Notes: a model not told the origin generated them from the sequence alone. A stretch of DNA of 64,000 bases from Leptospirales bacterium (GCA_019694685.1 JAIBBM010000002.1:62001-126000); one strand, 5' to 3'. Shown: positions 1 to 8,922, numbered from the stretch's first letter. A program made the numbers and translations.

Positions 1-85
1 AAAAATACCAGGCAACGGCGACGAGAAGTGTGGCGATGGCCGCCGGCAGACCCACGATCCATTTCAAAGCGCGTGATGAAAACAT
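1..85 (-). CDS. N-terminus of a membrane-anchored protein (partial)
   Basis: Only the first 28 codons are inside the window; the gene runs off the left edge. The ATG at 85-83 opens a frame reading MFSSRALKWIVG and then a long uncharged stretch ending in AVAWYF, which fits an N-terminal membrane anchor or signal sequence. No good ribosome binding site precedes it, so the start is a best guess. It lies downstream of the 126-494 lipoprotein on the same strand with about 40 bases between them. The function cannot be told. Confidence 0.4.
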   Translation of the reverse strand, partial: MFSSRALKWIVGLPAAIATLLVAVAWYF

Positions 86-125
86 CGCCGAAAGTCATTG
101 CGATTGAAATATTTGCAAACCGATT

Positions 126-494
126 TTATTCCTCGGGAGGATCTACCAGTTCGCAATTCCTGATCACGTAAACCCCGCCGTCTGTACCCTGACTGATTTC
201 ACCATTTTTTTTTGTCGCGGCGAACGCATCCGTGTACTCGAGGGTTCCTCGGACCGTTATGCGCTTTCCATCCAACGTCTTTTTCCACGAGGGACGATTG
301 AGACAGTAGACACTCAATTCCGGCGACTCCACATGGGCGGAAATTTTGGCGTTCCCGGCAATGCCAGTCAAGACGATGGGCTTCCCGAGGGACCTGTGCC
401 TTCCCCCTGCCTGAGACGAACTGCCCGCACAGGCGGCGATCAGGCCCAGCGCCAGGGTTGGCGCAAAGAGACTTCGGATGCAAAGTCGACTCAT
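126..494 (-). CDS. small lipoprotein, unknown function
   Basis: A 122-residue secreted protein. It begins with a basic n-region and a hydrophobic core ending in a lipobox (LIAAC), so it should be lipidated and anchored to a membrane. The mature part (about 100 residues) alternates short beta-like segments and has two Cys that could pair. It resembles small OB-like folds, but I do not recognise a family. The ATG at 494 is preceded by GGAG five bases upstream. A GTG at 500 overlaps the stop codon of the SulP gene, so the two genes are probably translationally coupled. Confidence 0.75.
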   Translation of the reverse strand: MSRLCIRSLFAPTLALGLIAACAGSSSQAGGRHRSLGKPIVLTGIAGNAKISAHVESPELSVYCLNRPSWKKTLDGKRITVRGTLEYTDAFAATKKNGEISQGTDGGVYVIRNCELVDPPEE

Positions 495-496
495 AT

Positions 497-2680
497 TCAC
501 TCCAGCGATCGAAGCTCCAGATGCACCGCTCTGAACCGATGAGCCAGAACGCGCACAAGGTTTTCGTAGAACTGTCTTCCAATCTGTGGATCTTTTGCAA
601 GCAAAGAATCAAATACGTTACGGGAAAGACTGTACAAATCGCAATCCGTTTCAGCGATTGCATGCGCTGAACGGACTTCATGATCCACAAAAGCCATATC
701 TCCGAAAAAGTCTCCGCGACCAAAAGAGGCCAGGTGATGTTGCCTGTGACTGTTGATGGGCAGCATGATTCGCACTACACCGCGTCGAATGAAAAACAAA
801 TTGTCGCTTGTGTCTCCGGATGAGAAGATCGTATTGCCCGCGCTAAATGATCTAGATTCCAGACATTGTTGAATCAAGGGCAAATCTTCCGCATCCACAT
901 TCTCAAAGACTTCGATTTCGCCTAATTCAAGGGGCCGCTCAAGATGAGAATGATACAAATCGTTCTCTTTCAAAATGTAGTCTTCCACCCATTCCAGTGC
1001 GTAGTAAAATTCATCAAACAATACGATGCCTGAAGCAGGCCCGAGAAGCCCGGCATCGTGCAAAAATTCTTCCGGCGCCTGTCCCTCTTCTAGAGATTCC
1101 GGCAGATCCGTGATGAAAAGTCGTCCACCGCGATCTTCCAGTAGAGTGTTGATTTGCAAAAGCATGTGAATGGCGGTAGAATCGATGGACTGAACTCGAC
1201 GCATACTGATGATTACGAATTGCGATTCTTCAAGATCTGCATGAATCAGAGTGAACAATCGATCTGTATTTCCAAAAAACAGACTGCCCTGCAATTCATA
1301 CAGCACCGCACGCTGCCCGCTGGCCCGAATCACTTTCTGTTCTGCGGGAAGTCTGCTTCTCTTCGAAGATATTTCGCTTCCGTATGTTTTCTTATGCACG
1401 ACCGATCCGCGCATTTGTTCTCTCATGAAAAAGAGCGCGGATAACGCGACGCCCGCACCTGCCGCCGCCATCAAGCTGAACTTCAGTGCCACGCCGATGA
1501 CGGTCAGGATCACGAAGAAATCCAGGGCAGTTGCTTTTCTGCGAAGAAGCGCCGCCAGCTTCCAGTCAATCATTCGCAAACCAACTACGATCAGAATTCC
1601 AGACAGAGCGGGAATCGGAACCCATGCAAAAACTGGAGAAAGAAATACAAGAGCGATGAGCGCAAAGAGTCCGGCAAGAACGCCAGAGATTCGTGTGACA
1701 CCGCCGCTGGAAACATTGACCAGTGTAGCTCCCAGAGTTCCCGCACCGGCCAGGCCACCGCAGAACGCAGAAGTGATATTTCCCAGACCTTGCCCGAGCA
1801 GTTCTCTATTAGAATCGCTGCGAGATCTGGTCACCGTATCCACCACAACGCAGGACTTGAGAGTATCGATGGACAGAATGACTGCCAGAGTTCCACCGGC
1901 AAGAACCGCCTCCCGCAAATAATCTCCCTGCAATGTCGCGTAACTTCTGAACCTGGAAAAGAAGACATCGAAAGAGAACTCTCCGTGCAGTGGTCCAACC
2001 ACCAGCACGTTTCCCTCCAATGATCGATACTCCGGAAAAGCCAGAGCGAACAGACCGTAGGCCACCAGACCGGCGCCAAGACCGAAGATCGGCGCCGGCA
2101 TAACAGATGTTATGCGAGGAACAATGAACATAGCCGCAATGGTGGCTGTAGCAATGATTGCTGCGGCCAGATGAACCGGCGAAACACCGTGCTCGAACTC
2201 AGCAAGTGGAGTGGACCCGAGAATTCGCGGTATCTGGCCAATTACAATGATGATCCCCACACTGCTCATGTAACCCGCAACGACTGGATATGGTATGTAT
2301 TTTATAACTTTCCCTCCGCCAAGAAAAGCAAAGAGGAGCTGCAACAACCCGGCTGAAAAAGTGACCAGGATCACAAGAGCAATGGCAGGCCCCGGTCCAC
2401 CGGCGAAAGCGGATTTCATCCACCCCTCGGACGCGAGTCCTGCTAGAAATGCAGCCGCAGGAGCACAGGGAGAAGAAATCAAGCGGGGAGTTCCGCCAAA
2501 GATCGGAGCAACCAGGCCAACTGCGATCGCCCCAATGATTCCAGCCATCGCGCCCTGTGCCAGGAGACCAGGATCAAGCGCGGAGAATGCAGTAATACCG
2601 AATGCAATGGATTGCGGAAGCGCAACCAGCATCGCAGCCAGACCGCCCCACACATCCCCTGATTTTACATAAGCTCGCAT
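497..2680 (-). CDS. SulP-family anion transporter with STAS and cNMP-binding domains
   Basis: About 727 residues. Residues ~10-410 form a polytopic SulP membrane core with proline/glycine-rich helices and the family-like GQGLGN segment; SulP proteins move sulfate, bicarbonate or similar anions. Residues ~445-555 are a STAS domain with the phosphorylatable DST motif (VQSIDSTAI). Residues ~590-727 are a cyclic-nucleotide-binding beta-roll with a phosphate cassette-like FFGDMAF and a following Arg (VRSAHA), where the usual Glu is Asp. I chose the ATG at 2680 because it begins just before the first membrane segment; the open frame extends upstream into the divergent receiver gene. Transport is probably gated by a cyclic nucleotide. 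The substrate cannot be told from sequence. Confidence 0.88.
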   Translation of the reverse strand: MRAYVKSGDVWGGLAAMLVALPQSIAFGITAFSALDPGLLAQGAMAGIIGAIAVGLVAPIFGGTPRLISSPCAPAAAFLAGLASEGWMKSAFAGGPGPAIALVILVTFSAGLLQLLFAFLGGGKVIKYIPYPVVAGYMSSVGIIIVIGQIPRILGSTPLAEFEHGVSPVHLAAAIIATATIAAMFIVPRITSVMPAPIFGLGAGLVAYGLFALAFPEYRSLEGNVLVVGPLHGEFSFDVFFSRFRSYATLQGDYLREAVLAGGTLAVILSIDTLKSCVVVDTVTRSRSDSNRELLGQGLGNITSAFCGGLAGAGTLGATLVNVSSGGVTRISGVLAGLFALIALVFLSPVFAWVPIPALSGILIVVGLRMIDWKLAALLRRKATALDFFVILTVIGVALKFSLMAAAGAGVALSALFFMREQMRGSVVHKKTYGSEISSKRSRLPAEQKVIRASGQRAVLYELQGSLFFGNTDRLFTLIHADLEESQFVIISMRRVQSIDSTAIHMLLQINTLLEDRGGRLFITDLPESLEEGQAPEEFLHDAGLLGPASGIVLFDEFYYALEWVEDYILKENDLYHSHLERPLELGEIEVFENVDAEDLPLIQQCLESRSFSAGNTIFSSGDTSDNLFFIRRGVVRIMLPINSHRQHHLASFGRGDFFGDMAFVDHEVRSAHAIAETDCDLYSLSRNVFDSLLAKDPQIGRQFYENLVRVLAHRFRAVHLELRSLE

Positions 2681-2776
2681 GTCCGTGCGCTCTATGACGA
2701 ATGTTTCCCTCGAAGGACGGGCTGCGAGGACAAAATTCTGTTTACTGTTCTCTGCGAAACGAAAGGCTGAGCAGAG

Positions 2777-3133
2777 ATGAAACGGGTCTTGATCGTAGAC
2801 GATTCGATGATCATGCGATTCGTCCTGACCACACATTTGAAAGGCCTCCCCATTGAAATTGTCGCGGAAGCTACGAATGGCCGCGAAGCCCTGGAATTAT
2901 TCTCAAAGCACAAACCAGATATTGTCACGATGGACATCACCATGCCGGAAATGGACGGGTTGACTTCCATGAAGAAAATGATTCAGATCTTGCCGGAAAC
3001 AAAAGTCATCGTGGTGACTGCGGTGTCAGACCCGGCCGTGGCCCTGGACGCGATGGAAAAAGGCGCTTACGCTGTGATTCACAAACCAGTCACCGCAGCA
3101 CAGATGCAAGAAATCATGTCCACTCTGGTATAA
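2777..3133 (+). CDS. CheY-like single-domain response regulator
   Basis: A 118-residue stand-alone receiver domain with no output domain. It has the acidic pair DD near residue 8, the phospho-acceptor Asp in VTMDITMPEMDG near residue 55, a Thr in VVTA and the conserved Lys in HKPV. The family passes phosphate from a histidine kinase to a protein target. The stop is five bases before the start of the membrane CheA-like kinase, so that kinase is the likely phospho-donor. The purine-rich GAGCAGAG upstream serves as ribosome binding site. It is divergent from the SulP gene, with about 95 bases between start codons. Confidence 0.9.
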   Translation: MKRVLIVDDSMIMRFVLTTHLKGLPIEIVAEATNGREALELFSKHKPDIVTMDITMPEMDGLTSMKKMIQILPETKVIVVTAVSDPAVALDAMEKGAYAVIHKPVTAAQMQEIMSTLV

Positions 3134-3137
3134 GGAA

Positions 3138-5582
3138 ATGATGGAGTCTCTTTCTTTCGCCGGCCCGGAGAATCGCGTTTTCTGGGCTGTCGTGTTGATT
3201 GCACTCATTGCGGTCGCCATCCTTGTGGGCGTCCTTTCGCGAAAACGATTCGGGATGAAACTCGGTCTTGCCTTCACCCTTCTATCTGTGACCGTCACAT
3301 CTGTCAGCGTTTTCTTCTATTACAACGCGATGTACGATTCTCTCTACGCTTCCACGACGGCGCGAATCAAAGACATAGGTCGAACCGGGCTATTTTTGTT
3401 CGACGATGAAATAAAAGAAACCATCCTTCGCATCCACCGCGAGAGCGAGCAAAAATCAAAAACCAGGGACGCTGCTTTCCTGTCCAAAATAACTCGAGGC
3501 AATTCGGACAATTCTCTGTCTGATGAAGATATTGCTGCCATTTTACAGGACAAAGGATTCATTCGCCTGGTTCAGGTGCTTCGAAAAATCAAGAACGGAA
3601 CCAGAGAGCACGTAGTCTTAACAGCACCCATTCCCCAGGAGCCACTCGATCCAAATGATCTTCCGGTGATTCGCTACGCCAACGTATTTGTTCCCATCCC
3701 TGAATCGCCGAGCGTTGAGCATGTGAAATGGATTGCTGATACTGATTGTGAACGATTAGACGCGAACAAGAACGGGAAGATAGACGATGATGAACAGGCA
3801 TCTTCTCCAGGAATGATCTACAATTATGGAGACGCTTCCGCGGAAATCAAAGGAGCTCTCGCGGGAGAAGTCACTGCCACAAAAGGATATATATTCGATA
3901 CGTATGGCGTCTGGGTCAGCGCGTTTTTCCCGATCTATCATGAGGGGAAAGTCATTGCCGTTCATTCCATGGACCTGGACGCGCGGCGCGAAGTCAATCT
4001 GGTGCGTAAGCTCTGGTTTCAATCCCTCGGAATCATTGCGCTTTCCTTTGTTCTTTCGATTGTTTTTTCCATTCTCATGAGCAAGTATCTGGCAAGGCCA
4101 ATCATGCAGATGAGTCAGGCTGCCAGGAGAATTCGGGCACATGATTATTCTACCCGAATCACTATGCGAAGAAAAGACGAATTCGCCAATCTCAAAGATG
4201 CATTCAACGAGATGGCGGCAGAAGTTGGCGCATACGCCCAGACGCTCGAACAGAGAGTGGCAGAAAGAACATCAGAACTTGAGCAAGCGCGAAAGGAAAC
4301 CGGGAGAATTCTCGCGACTGTATCAGACGCTCTCTTCCTTCTTACGCCGGAGGGAACCCTTCGCGGAAACTACTCTCGCGCCATGGAAGATATTTTCCCG
4401 GGCCAAAGGATCGCAGGTGCGAATCTGATGGACCTTCTTCGTCCTGTCATTGCGCCGCAAACTCTTCTCAGCGTGCAGACGTACTTGAAACTGATGTTTG
4501 ACAGCTCACGTCCGGATGTAACACTCAAAGGACTCAACCCACTCGCGAGAATACAGTTTTCTGATGGATCTGGAATATGGGTGTCCTCGAACTTCCAGCG
4601 CATTCACAGTGATGGGAAAGTCACTGAACTGCTCGGGATCTTCTCGGACATCACCCCACAGATTCGCCTCCAGGAAGAACTGGGACAGGAGAAAAGACGC
4701 AGCGAAATCCAGACCAAACTGGTTCTCGATTTGTTGCGAGTCGCTCCCAAATTGCTGAGAATGTTTTTGTCAGAACTGGAAGCGGATCTTCCTGAAGTAA
4801 AGCAATCGATCTCAGATCAGAATCGCCTAACGGTTATGAGAAGGTTGCACACATTGAAAGGGAACGCAGCGTCCCTTGGTCTTGACATGTTTGCGGAAGC
4901 ACTGCACGTCGCGGAAGAAGCCGCAGAAAAATCATCCAGTGATCCAACTCCGTACTCCGCGGCCATCGCGACCGTGGAACAAATCCACAAAGAATCGAGC
5001 GCTCTGTCGGAGAAGATTAGAGACGCAGCCACGATTCAAGTGGATGAAAACTTCATTGTCCAGGCAATTCGCGGAATCTTCGAACGCAGAGGGCATAAAA
5101 TTGATCTGGTCACTACGAATTTTGACGCGAAGCTCATTGCTTCAAAGCATGAAAGAATGATTCGAGATGCGCTCATCCAGTTCGCCCGCAATACAATCGC
5201 GCATGGCTGGGAAAGCCCGCAGGAACGCGAAAGCAATGGCAAGCAGAGTGAAATGATCATTACTCTATCCCCCAGAGAATTAAACGGTCATATTGAAGTT
5301 ACATATAGTGATGACGGAAAAGGGCTAGATGTTGAAAAAATCAGAAAACGCGGAATCTCTCTAGGGCTCCTGTCAGAGACCGATCCCGTGGATGGAGCTC
5401 GCGCTGTTGAGCTGATTTTTCACCCCGGGTTTTCCACGCGGACAAGCTCCGAAATTTCAATAGATGCAGGGCGAGGAGTCGGCCTGGACCTGGTTCGAGC
5501 AGCAGTCGAGGAGGCGGGAGGGCACATCCGAACTGCATCAAACAATCAGCGTACGGAGTTTACAATCGAGCTTCCAGTATAA
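3138..5582 (+). CDS. membrane CheA-like histidine kinase with EF-hand-bearing sensor domain
   Basis: An 814-residue multidomain kinase. Order: two hydrophobic segments (~14-34, 39-60), an extracytoplasmic sensor with a canonical EF-hand loop at residues 208-219 (DANKNGKIDDDE), a membrane segment ~290-312, HAMP ~318-370, a short coiled coil, PAS ~395-510, an Hpt-like helical domain with His571 in LHTLKGNAA, and a CheA-type ATPase (N-box RNTIAHGWESPQER, G-box DDGKGLD, late motif FHPGFSTRT and GRGVGLDLVR). Unlike chemotaxis CheA, it is membrane-bound and has no recognisable CheW-like or dimerisation domain. Sits between the receiver gene and the PAS/RsbW-like gene in one operon (gaps 4 and 12 bases). 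AAGGAA lies directly before the first ATG. Confidence 0.9.
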   Translation: MMESLSFAGPENRVFWAVVLIALIAVAILVGVLSRKRFGMKLGLAFTLLSVTVTSVSVFFYYNAMYDSLYASTTARIKDIGRTGLFLFDDEIKETILRIHRESEQKSKTRDAAFLSKITRGNSDNSLSDEDIAAILQDKGFIRLVQVLRKIKNGTREHVVLTAPIPQEPLDPNDLPVIRYANVFVPIPESPSVEHVKWIADTDCERLDANKNGKIDDDEQASSPGMIYNYGDASAEIKGALAGEVTATKGYIFDTYGVWVSAFFPIYHEGKVIAVHSMDLDARREVNLVRKLWFQSLGIIALSFVLSIVFSILMSKYLARPIMQMSQAARRIRAHDYSTRITMRRKDEFANLKDAFNEMAAEVGAYAQTLEQRVAERTSELEQARKETGRILATVSDALFLLTPEGTLRGNYSRAMEDIFPGQRIAGANLMDLLRPVIAPQTLLSVQTYLKLMFDSSRPDVTLKGLNPLARIQFSDGSGIWVSSNFQRIHSDGKVTELLGIFSDITPQIRLQEELGQEKRRSEIQTKLVLDLLRVAPKLLRMFLSELEADLPEVKQSISDQNRLTVMRRLHTLKGNAASLGLDMFAEALHVAEEAAEKSSSDPTPYSAAIATVEQIHKESSALSEKIRDAATIQVDENFIVQAIRGIFERRGHKIDLVTTNFDAKLIASKHERMIRDALIQFARNTIAHGWESPQERESNGKQSEMIITLSPRELNGHIEVTYSDDGKGLDVEKIRKRGISLGLLSETDPVDGARAVELIFHPGFSTRTSSEISIDAGRGVGLDLVRAAVEEAGGHIRTASNNQRTEFTIELPV

Positions 5583-5594
5583 AACTGCGCACAG

Positions 5595-6722
5595 ATGAAG
5601 TTGGCCTTCCTGCTGCTCTCCGCTGCATGGCTTGCACTTGTTGTGGCCGCCGCTGCTGCGTTCTATCGTTTTCGTTCCAGCCTGGGCAAGCTTCGCAAAT
5701 CTGCGGAAGCGATTGGCCGGGGTGATTTCAGCATTTCGGTACTCACGGACGAAAGAGGTCACCTCGGAGATTTCGCCCGTGTGTTTGACGGAATGCGCGT
5801 GGATCTTGCGCAAGCGGCTCTTGCCATTCGAGAAGTGGCGGGCGATCGCGATGCAACACAGGAACGCTACAAGATCATTTACGAAAGAACGGGGGATCCT
5901 ATTTTCACGATTCTCCCGAATCTTCAAATTACAGCGGCGAACCCGGCAGCAGCTCGGCTCATCGGAACGCAGAAAGGCGCACTGAAAGGAAAAAATTTTT
6001 TTGATCTGGTGAGCACAGAGAACCAGGGATCGCTGGCACCGGTCATACTCATGAAAGAATTCGCGGAGTTCATAGAAAATCGCGGTTCGATGGCTCGTCG
6101 TATGGTCTTTCGTCGTTTAGACGGAAAAGAAACTCCGGAGTACGACGTGCGTCTGGAATTCTTGAATGTAGAAGGAGTAGATGAAATCATCGCGCGCGCG
6201 GTCCCCGTAAGAACAGACGCGCTTCTGCACGGCCTCGTGAAAGAAAGTCTCTCCTTTGAGATGAAGAGCGATCTTCTATTCGTGGACACTCTTGCGCAGA
6301 GGCTCTCGCGTAACGTTCCCCGCTATTGCGCGGAAGAAGAAAGCTTCAATGTTACACTGGGTGTGCGCGAAATGCTCATCAATGCAATTGAACATGGAAA
6401 TCTTGGAATCACGCACTCAGAAAAGAGTGCGGCCATGTCTCAGGACACGTACCTCGATCTACTTCAAGAACGCGCAAGGAATCCTGCGTACGGGAGTAAG
6501 GTCGTCTGGGTGGAATACGAACTGGACGCACAGAAAGTCAGATATCGCATCACGGATCAGGGCCGCGGCTTTGACCACAAATCATTTACAAAACAACAGA
6601 TGCCTGATGTGCGCAGACCGCACGGTCGCGGGATTCTAATTACAAGCGAATGCTTTGATAGTGTGACTTACAATGAAACTGGAAACTCCGTTGAGTTGAT
6701 TCGCTTTTTTCCAACTGCATAG
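5595..6722 (+). CDS. PAS-domain protein with RsbW-like (anti-sigma-type) ATPase
   Basis: A 375-residue protein: one N-terminal membrane anchor (~5-25), a HAMP-like linker, a PAS domain (~100-210), and a C-terminal GHKL ATPase of the RsbW/SpoIIAB type (N-box EMLINAIEHGN, G-box DQGRGFD, HGRGI). There is no phospho-accepting His domain, so it is more likely a Ser/Thr protein kinase acting on a STAS protein than a classical histidine kinase. It is third in the operon with the CheY-like and CheA-like genes. Its C-terminal half closely resembles that of the receptor at 22211-24283, including the insert rich in Gln/Asp between N- and G-boxes. Confidence 0.88.
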   Translation: MKLAFLLLSAAWLALVVAAAAAFYRFRSSLGKLRKSAEAIGRGDFSISVLTDERGHLGDFARVFDGMRVDLAQAALAIREVAGDRDATQERYKIIYERTGDPIFTILPNLQITAANPAAARLIGTQKGALKGKNFFDLVSTENQGSLAPVILMKEFAEFIENRGSMARRMVFRRLDGKETPEYDVRLEFLNVEGVDEIIARAVPVRTDALLHGLVKESLSFEMKSDLLFVDTLAQRLSRNVPRYCAEEESFNVTLGVREMLINAIEHGNLGITHSEKSAAMSQDTYLDLLQERARNPAYGSKVVWVEYELDAQKVRYRITDQGRGFDHKSFTKQQMPDVRRPHGRGILITSECFDSVTYNETGNSVELIRFFPTA

Positions 6723-6731
6723 AAAGACTCG

Positions 6732-6760
6732 CTTCGCCCACGGACCATCCGCGGGCAAAG
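6732..6760 (-). terminator. strand-biased hairpin, probable terminator
   Basis: Arms 6732-6743 and 6749-6760 with a five-base loop. Read on the minus strand all 12 positions pair (two as G-U). On the plus strand the same two positions become C-A mismatches. It lies 14 bases past the minus-strand stop at 6775, so it fits termination of that gene. Only a short U-rich tail (CUUUC) follows. Confidence 0.55.
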
Positions 6761-6774
6761 CAAAACATCAGGAA

Positions 6775-7173
6775 TCAGTGATGCTCAGAATGATCTGGTG
6801 CCGGGCGATCTTGACCCGGACCCGAACGATGATCCATCATAGGATGACCGGGGCCCATCATCTCACATCCGTTTCCATTCTTGCGCATTTCCATCATCTG
6901 TTGCATATGCGCTTGCATTTCTTTACGCTCAGTCAGAAGTTCAGTGAGTATGTCCGACATTACATCTACTTTCTTTTGACCGGTTGCAGTCTTCAGAGTT
7001 GCGAGCATCTTTTCAAGCTTCGCATCCCGAGCCTTGCGACCTTCCATCATCTTTTCATGCATTGCCTTGCATTCAGGACTCGGCTTTCTTTCAGGGGGTG
7101 GAGTCTGCGCAAATAAAGGCAACGAAAGTGTAAGAGAAACCAGGGCCAGAGATACCAATAGATTCTTTTTCAT
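6775..7173 (-). CDS. secreted Met/His-rich small protein
   Basis: A 132-residue secreted protein with a signal peptide (MKKNLLVSLALVSLTLSLP, cleavage after LFA-Q). The middle (~30-95) is charged and alpha-helical. The C-terminal 40 residues are rich in Met, His and Asp (CEMMGPGHPMM, ending HSEHH), like metal-binding tails of periplasmic copper or nickel proteins. I infer metal binding; no family is recognised. The frame extends 11 codons upstream, but ATG 7173 starts the signal peptide cleanly. It is convergent with the PAS/RsbW-like gene across the hairpin at 6732-6760. Confidence 0.78.
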   Translation of the reverse strand: MKKNLLVSLALVSLTLSLPLFAQTPPPERKPSPECKAMHEKMMEGRKARDAKLEKMLATLKTATGQKKVDVMSDILTELLTERKEMQAHMQQMMEMRKNGNGCEMMGPGHPMMDHRSGPGQDRPAPDHSEHH

Positions 7174-7297
7174 ACACCCAGTTAGACGATCAGCAATGGA
7201 TCGCACCTACATTCCTGCCTCACGTCTTGCTTCTAAAAGATGATTTTTGTCAGCAAAAGCCATTGGATGTAAAGCGAAAGTAGCGCAAACTTTTCTG

Positions 7298-8416
7298 CTA
7301 TTGAATGGCTTCGAGGTAGTAGACCCGGATTGCCTCTGATTTACCCTTCGCTTTGAGTAAGTACGGTCGGGAAACTGTGACTTTACCCCTCACTCTTTCA
7401 TAGAGTACGGCAGAAATCATGACTCTCCCCGGTTCACATGCATGTTCCAGTCTGCTCGCTACATTCACGGCATCTCCAATCAAAGTGTTTTCCTTCCGAA
7501 TGGTGCTGCCCACATTTCCGCGGATGGCTCTCCCGGAATTCATACCAATTCGCGCGCCCAGTTCCGCTTTTCCGGAAGCGCGTCTGTTCGCATTGATCTT
7601 CGCGATCGCATCCCTGGAGCGAATCGCAGCGCGAGCGGCTGACAGTGGATCTGAAAATGTGCCAAAGATAGAATCTCCGATAAACTTATCCACATCTCCG
7701 CCTTCTTCGTAGATGATGTCCGTGACTGGAGCAAGAATTTCATTCAAAGAATGGATCACCTCTTGCGCTGGATGAGTATCACTGAAGCGTGTAAACGAAC
7801 GAATATCGAGAAAGAAATACGTCATGTCGATTTCTTCATCTGCAATTCCGATCATTCCTTCTCCTGCAGCAAGGTCCGCTTTTTCCCAGGTGCTCCGTGG
7901 AGTAAACTGGCGGATGACCTCTTGCAACATCAAGGACCTTGTATTGAGTATGATGTTTTCTTCGTTGCGACGCTCCAGCAGTCGCCGTTGCTCCAGCATT
8001 CTTTGCTTCTGTAAATACAGCTCAATGTGCGTTTCAATTCGAACGATGAGTTCTTGCTCATGCACCGGTTTTGTGATGTAATCGTTTGCGCCTGCAGTGA
8101 GTGCCTGGACCACTCTCTTCTTGTCTTCGTCCGCGGATAAAAAGATAATGGGAGTCTCTCTCATAGATGCATGCTCACGAATCTTCATGCATGTCTGGAT
8201 TCCGGACATACCTGGAAGACTGAAGTCGAGCAGAATGCAGTCAGGATGGAGATCTGGTAGATGCTGCAAGGCTTCTTCTGCGTTGTTGAATGTTACTGGT
8301 TGAATCCCTGCATGTCCAAGGTAGTGTCGGATCAGATCCAGTATGGCAGGATCATCATCCACAGTCACAACAATCGATTCGCGGCGAGTCAGGATGTCAT
8401 TTTCAGATTCTGCCAT
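7298..8416 (-). CDS. receiver-domain class III adenylate cyclase
   Basis: A 372-residue cytoplasmic protein. A receiver (~20-140; acidic VDDD, phospho-Asp in LLDFSLPGMSG, KPVHEQ) is joined by a charged helical linker (~140-170) to a class III nucleotidyl cyclase domain (~195-372). The catalytic set looks complete: metal Asp in FLDIRSFT, Lys and Asp in DKFIGD, and Asn/Arg in GDAVNVASRLE. The Lys is the usual adenine-specifying residue, so the product should be cAMP, made under control of a histidine kinase. The earlier in-frame start is a TTG, so ATG 8416 is preferred. cAMP could act on the cNMP-binding transporter at 497-2680. Confidence 0.9.
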   Translation of the reverse strand: MAESENDILTRRESIVVTVDDDPAILDLIRHYLGHAGIQPVTFNNAEEALQHLPDLHPDCILLDFSLPGMSGIQTCMKIREHASMRETPIIFLSADEDKKRVVQALTAGANDYITKPVHEQELIVRIETHIELYLQKQRMLEQRRLLERRNEENIILNTRSLMLQEVIRQFTPRSTWEKADLAAGEGMIGIADEEIDMTYFFLDIRSFTRFSDTHPAQEVIHSLNEILAPVTDIIYEEGGDVDKFIGDSIFGTFSDPLSAARAAIRSRDAIAKINANRRASGKAELGARIGMNSGRAIRGNVGSTIRKENTLIGDAVNVASRLEHACEPGRVMISAVLYERVRGKVTVSRPYLLKAKGKSEAIRVYYLEAIQ

Positions 8417-8481
8417 GGCGCACGAATGGAACAGCAATGCGCCGCCGCTAGCATTTTATCGTCAGGTGAAGTGAGTCAAAG

Positions 8482-8922
8482 TCAGCAAGAAAGGCCAGTG
8501 CCCAGGGTGGCCCTGAATTTCCTGGAGCGCAGCTTTGAGAATACTCTGCCTTGATAAGGTGCAGTCATGCAGCGTTCTAGCTCAGCCGTTGGAGGGGCCC
8601 CGCATACATTCTCTTTGTACTTTTCCATAGAAATGATTCGCCCGTCTTCATTCGTAGTGAACACAAACTTGATGTAGATGCTGGCACATCCGCCGCAGGA
8701 CATACGCAAACCGGCGCTTTTCATACATGGACCATACGTTTCTTTGAACCACCGGTCCCGTGCCAGGGACCATTCGCGATCTCCCGAATATTCACCGGGA
8801 AGAGTGTCGGGGTTTGCCTGAACAACCGGCGAATCCACAGGCGCGCTTTCGCGCGCTCGATGGCATGCTTCCAGGCCAAATAGAACCACGACCAGTAGAA
8901 CTAACCCTGAAAGACGACGCAT
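8482..8922 (-). CDS. cysteine-rich lipoprotein, unknown function
   Basis: A 146-residue protein whose N-terminus (MRRLSGLVLLVVVLFGLEAC) is a clear lipoprotein signal with the lipid-bearing Cys at about 20. The mature part holds seven further Cys, including the close group CGGC and a final Cys, suggesting disulfides in the periplasm or on the surface. The region around VFTTNEDGRIISMEKYKENVC recalls TonB-C-like or AgmX-type folds, but I cannot assign a family. It follows the DUF2809 gene; a TTG start at 8955 would overlap that gene, but ATG 8922 begins the signal directly. Confidence 0.75.
   Translation of the reverse strand: MRRLSGLVLLVVVLFGLEACHRARESAPVDSPVVQANPDTLPGEYSGDREWSLARDRWFKETYGPCMKSAGLRMSCGGCASIYIKFVFTTNEDGRIISMEKYKENVCGAPPTAELERCMTAPYQGRVFSKLRSRKFRATLGTGLSC

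Noticed and set aside
199-723. Open frame of 174 codons across the SulP/lipoprotein junction
   Set aside because: It overlaps two supported genes in another frame, lacks a ribosome binding site and has a Trp/Cys/Arg-rich, shadow-like composition.
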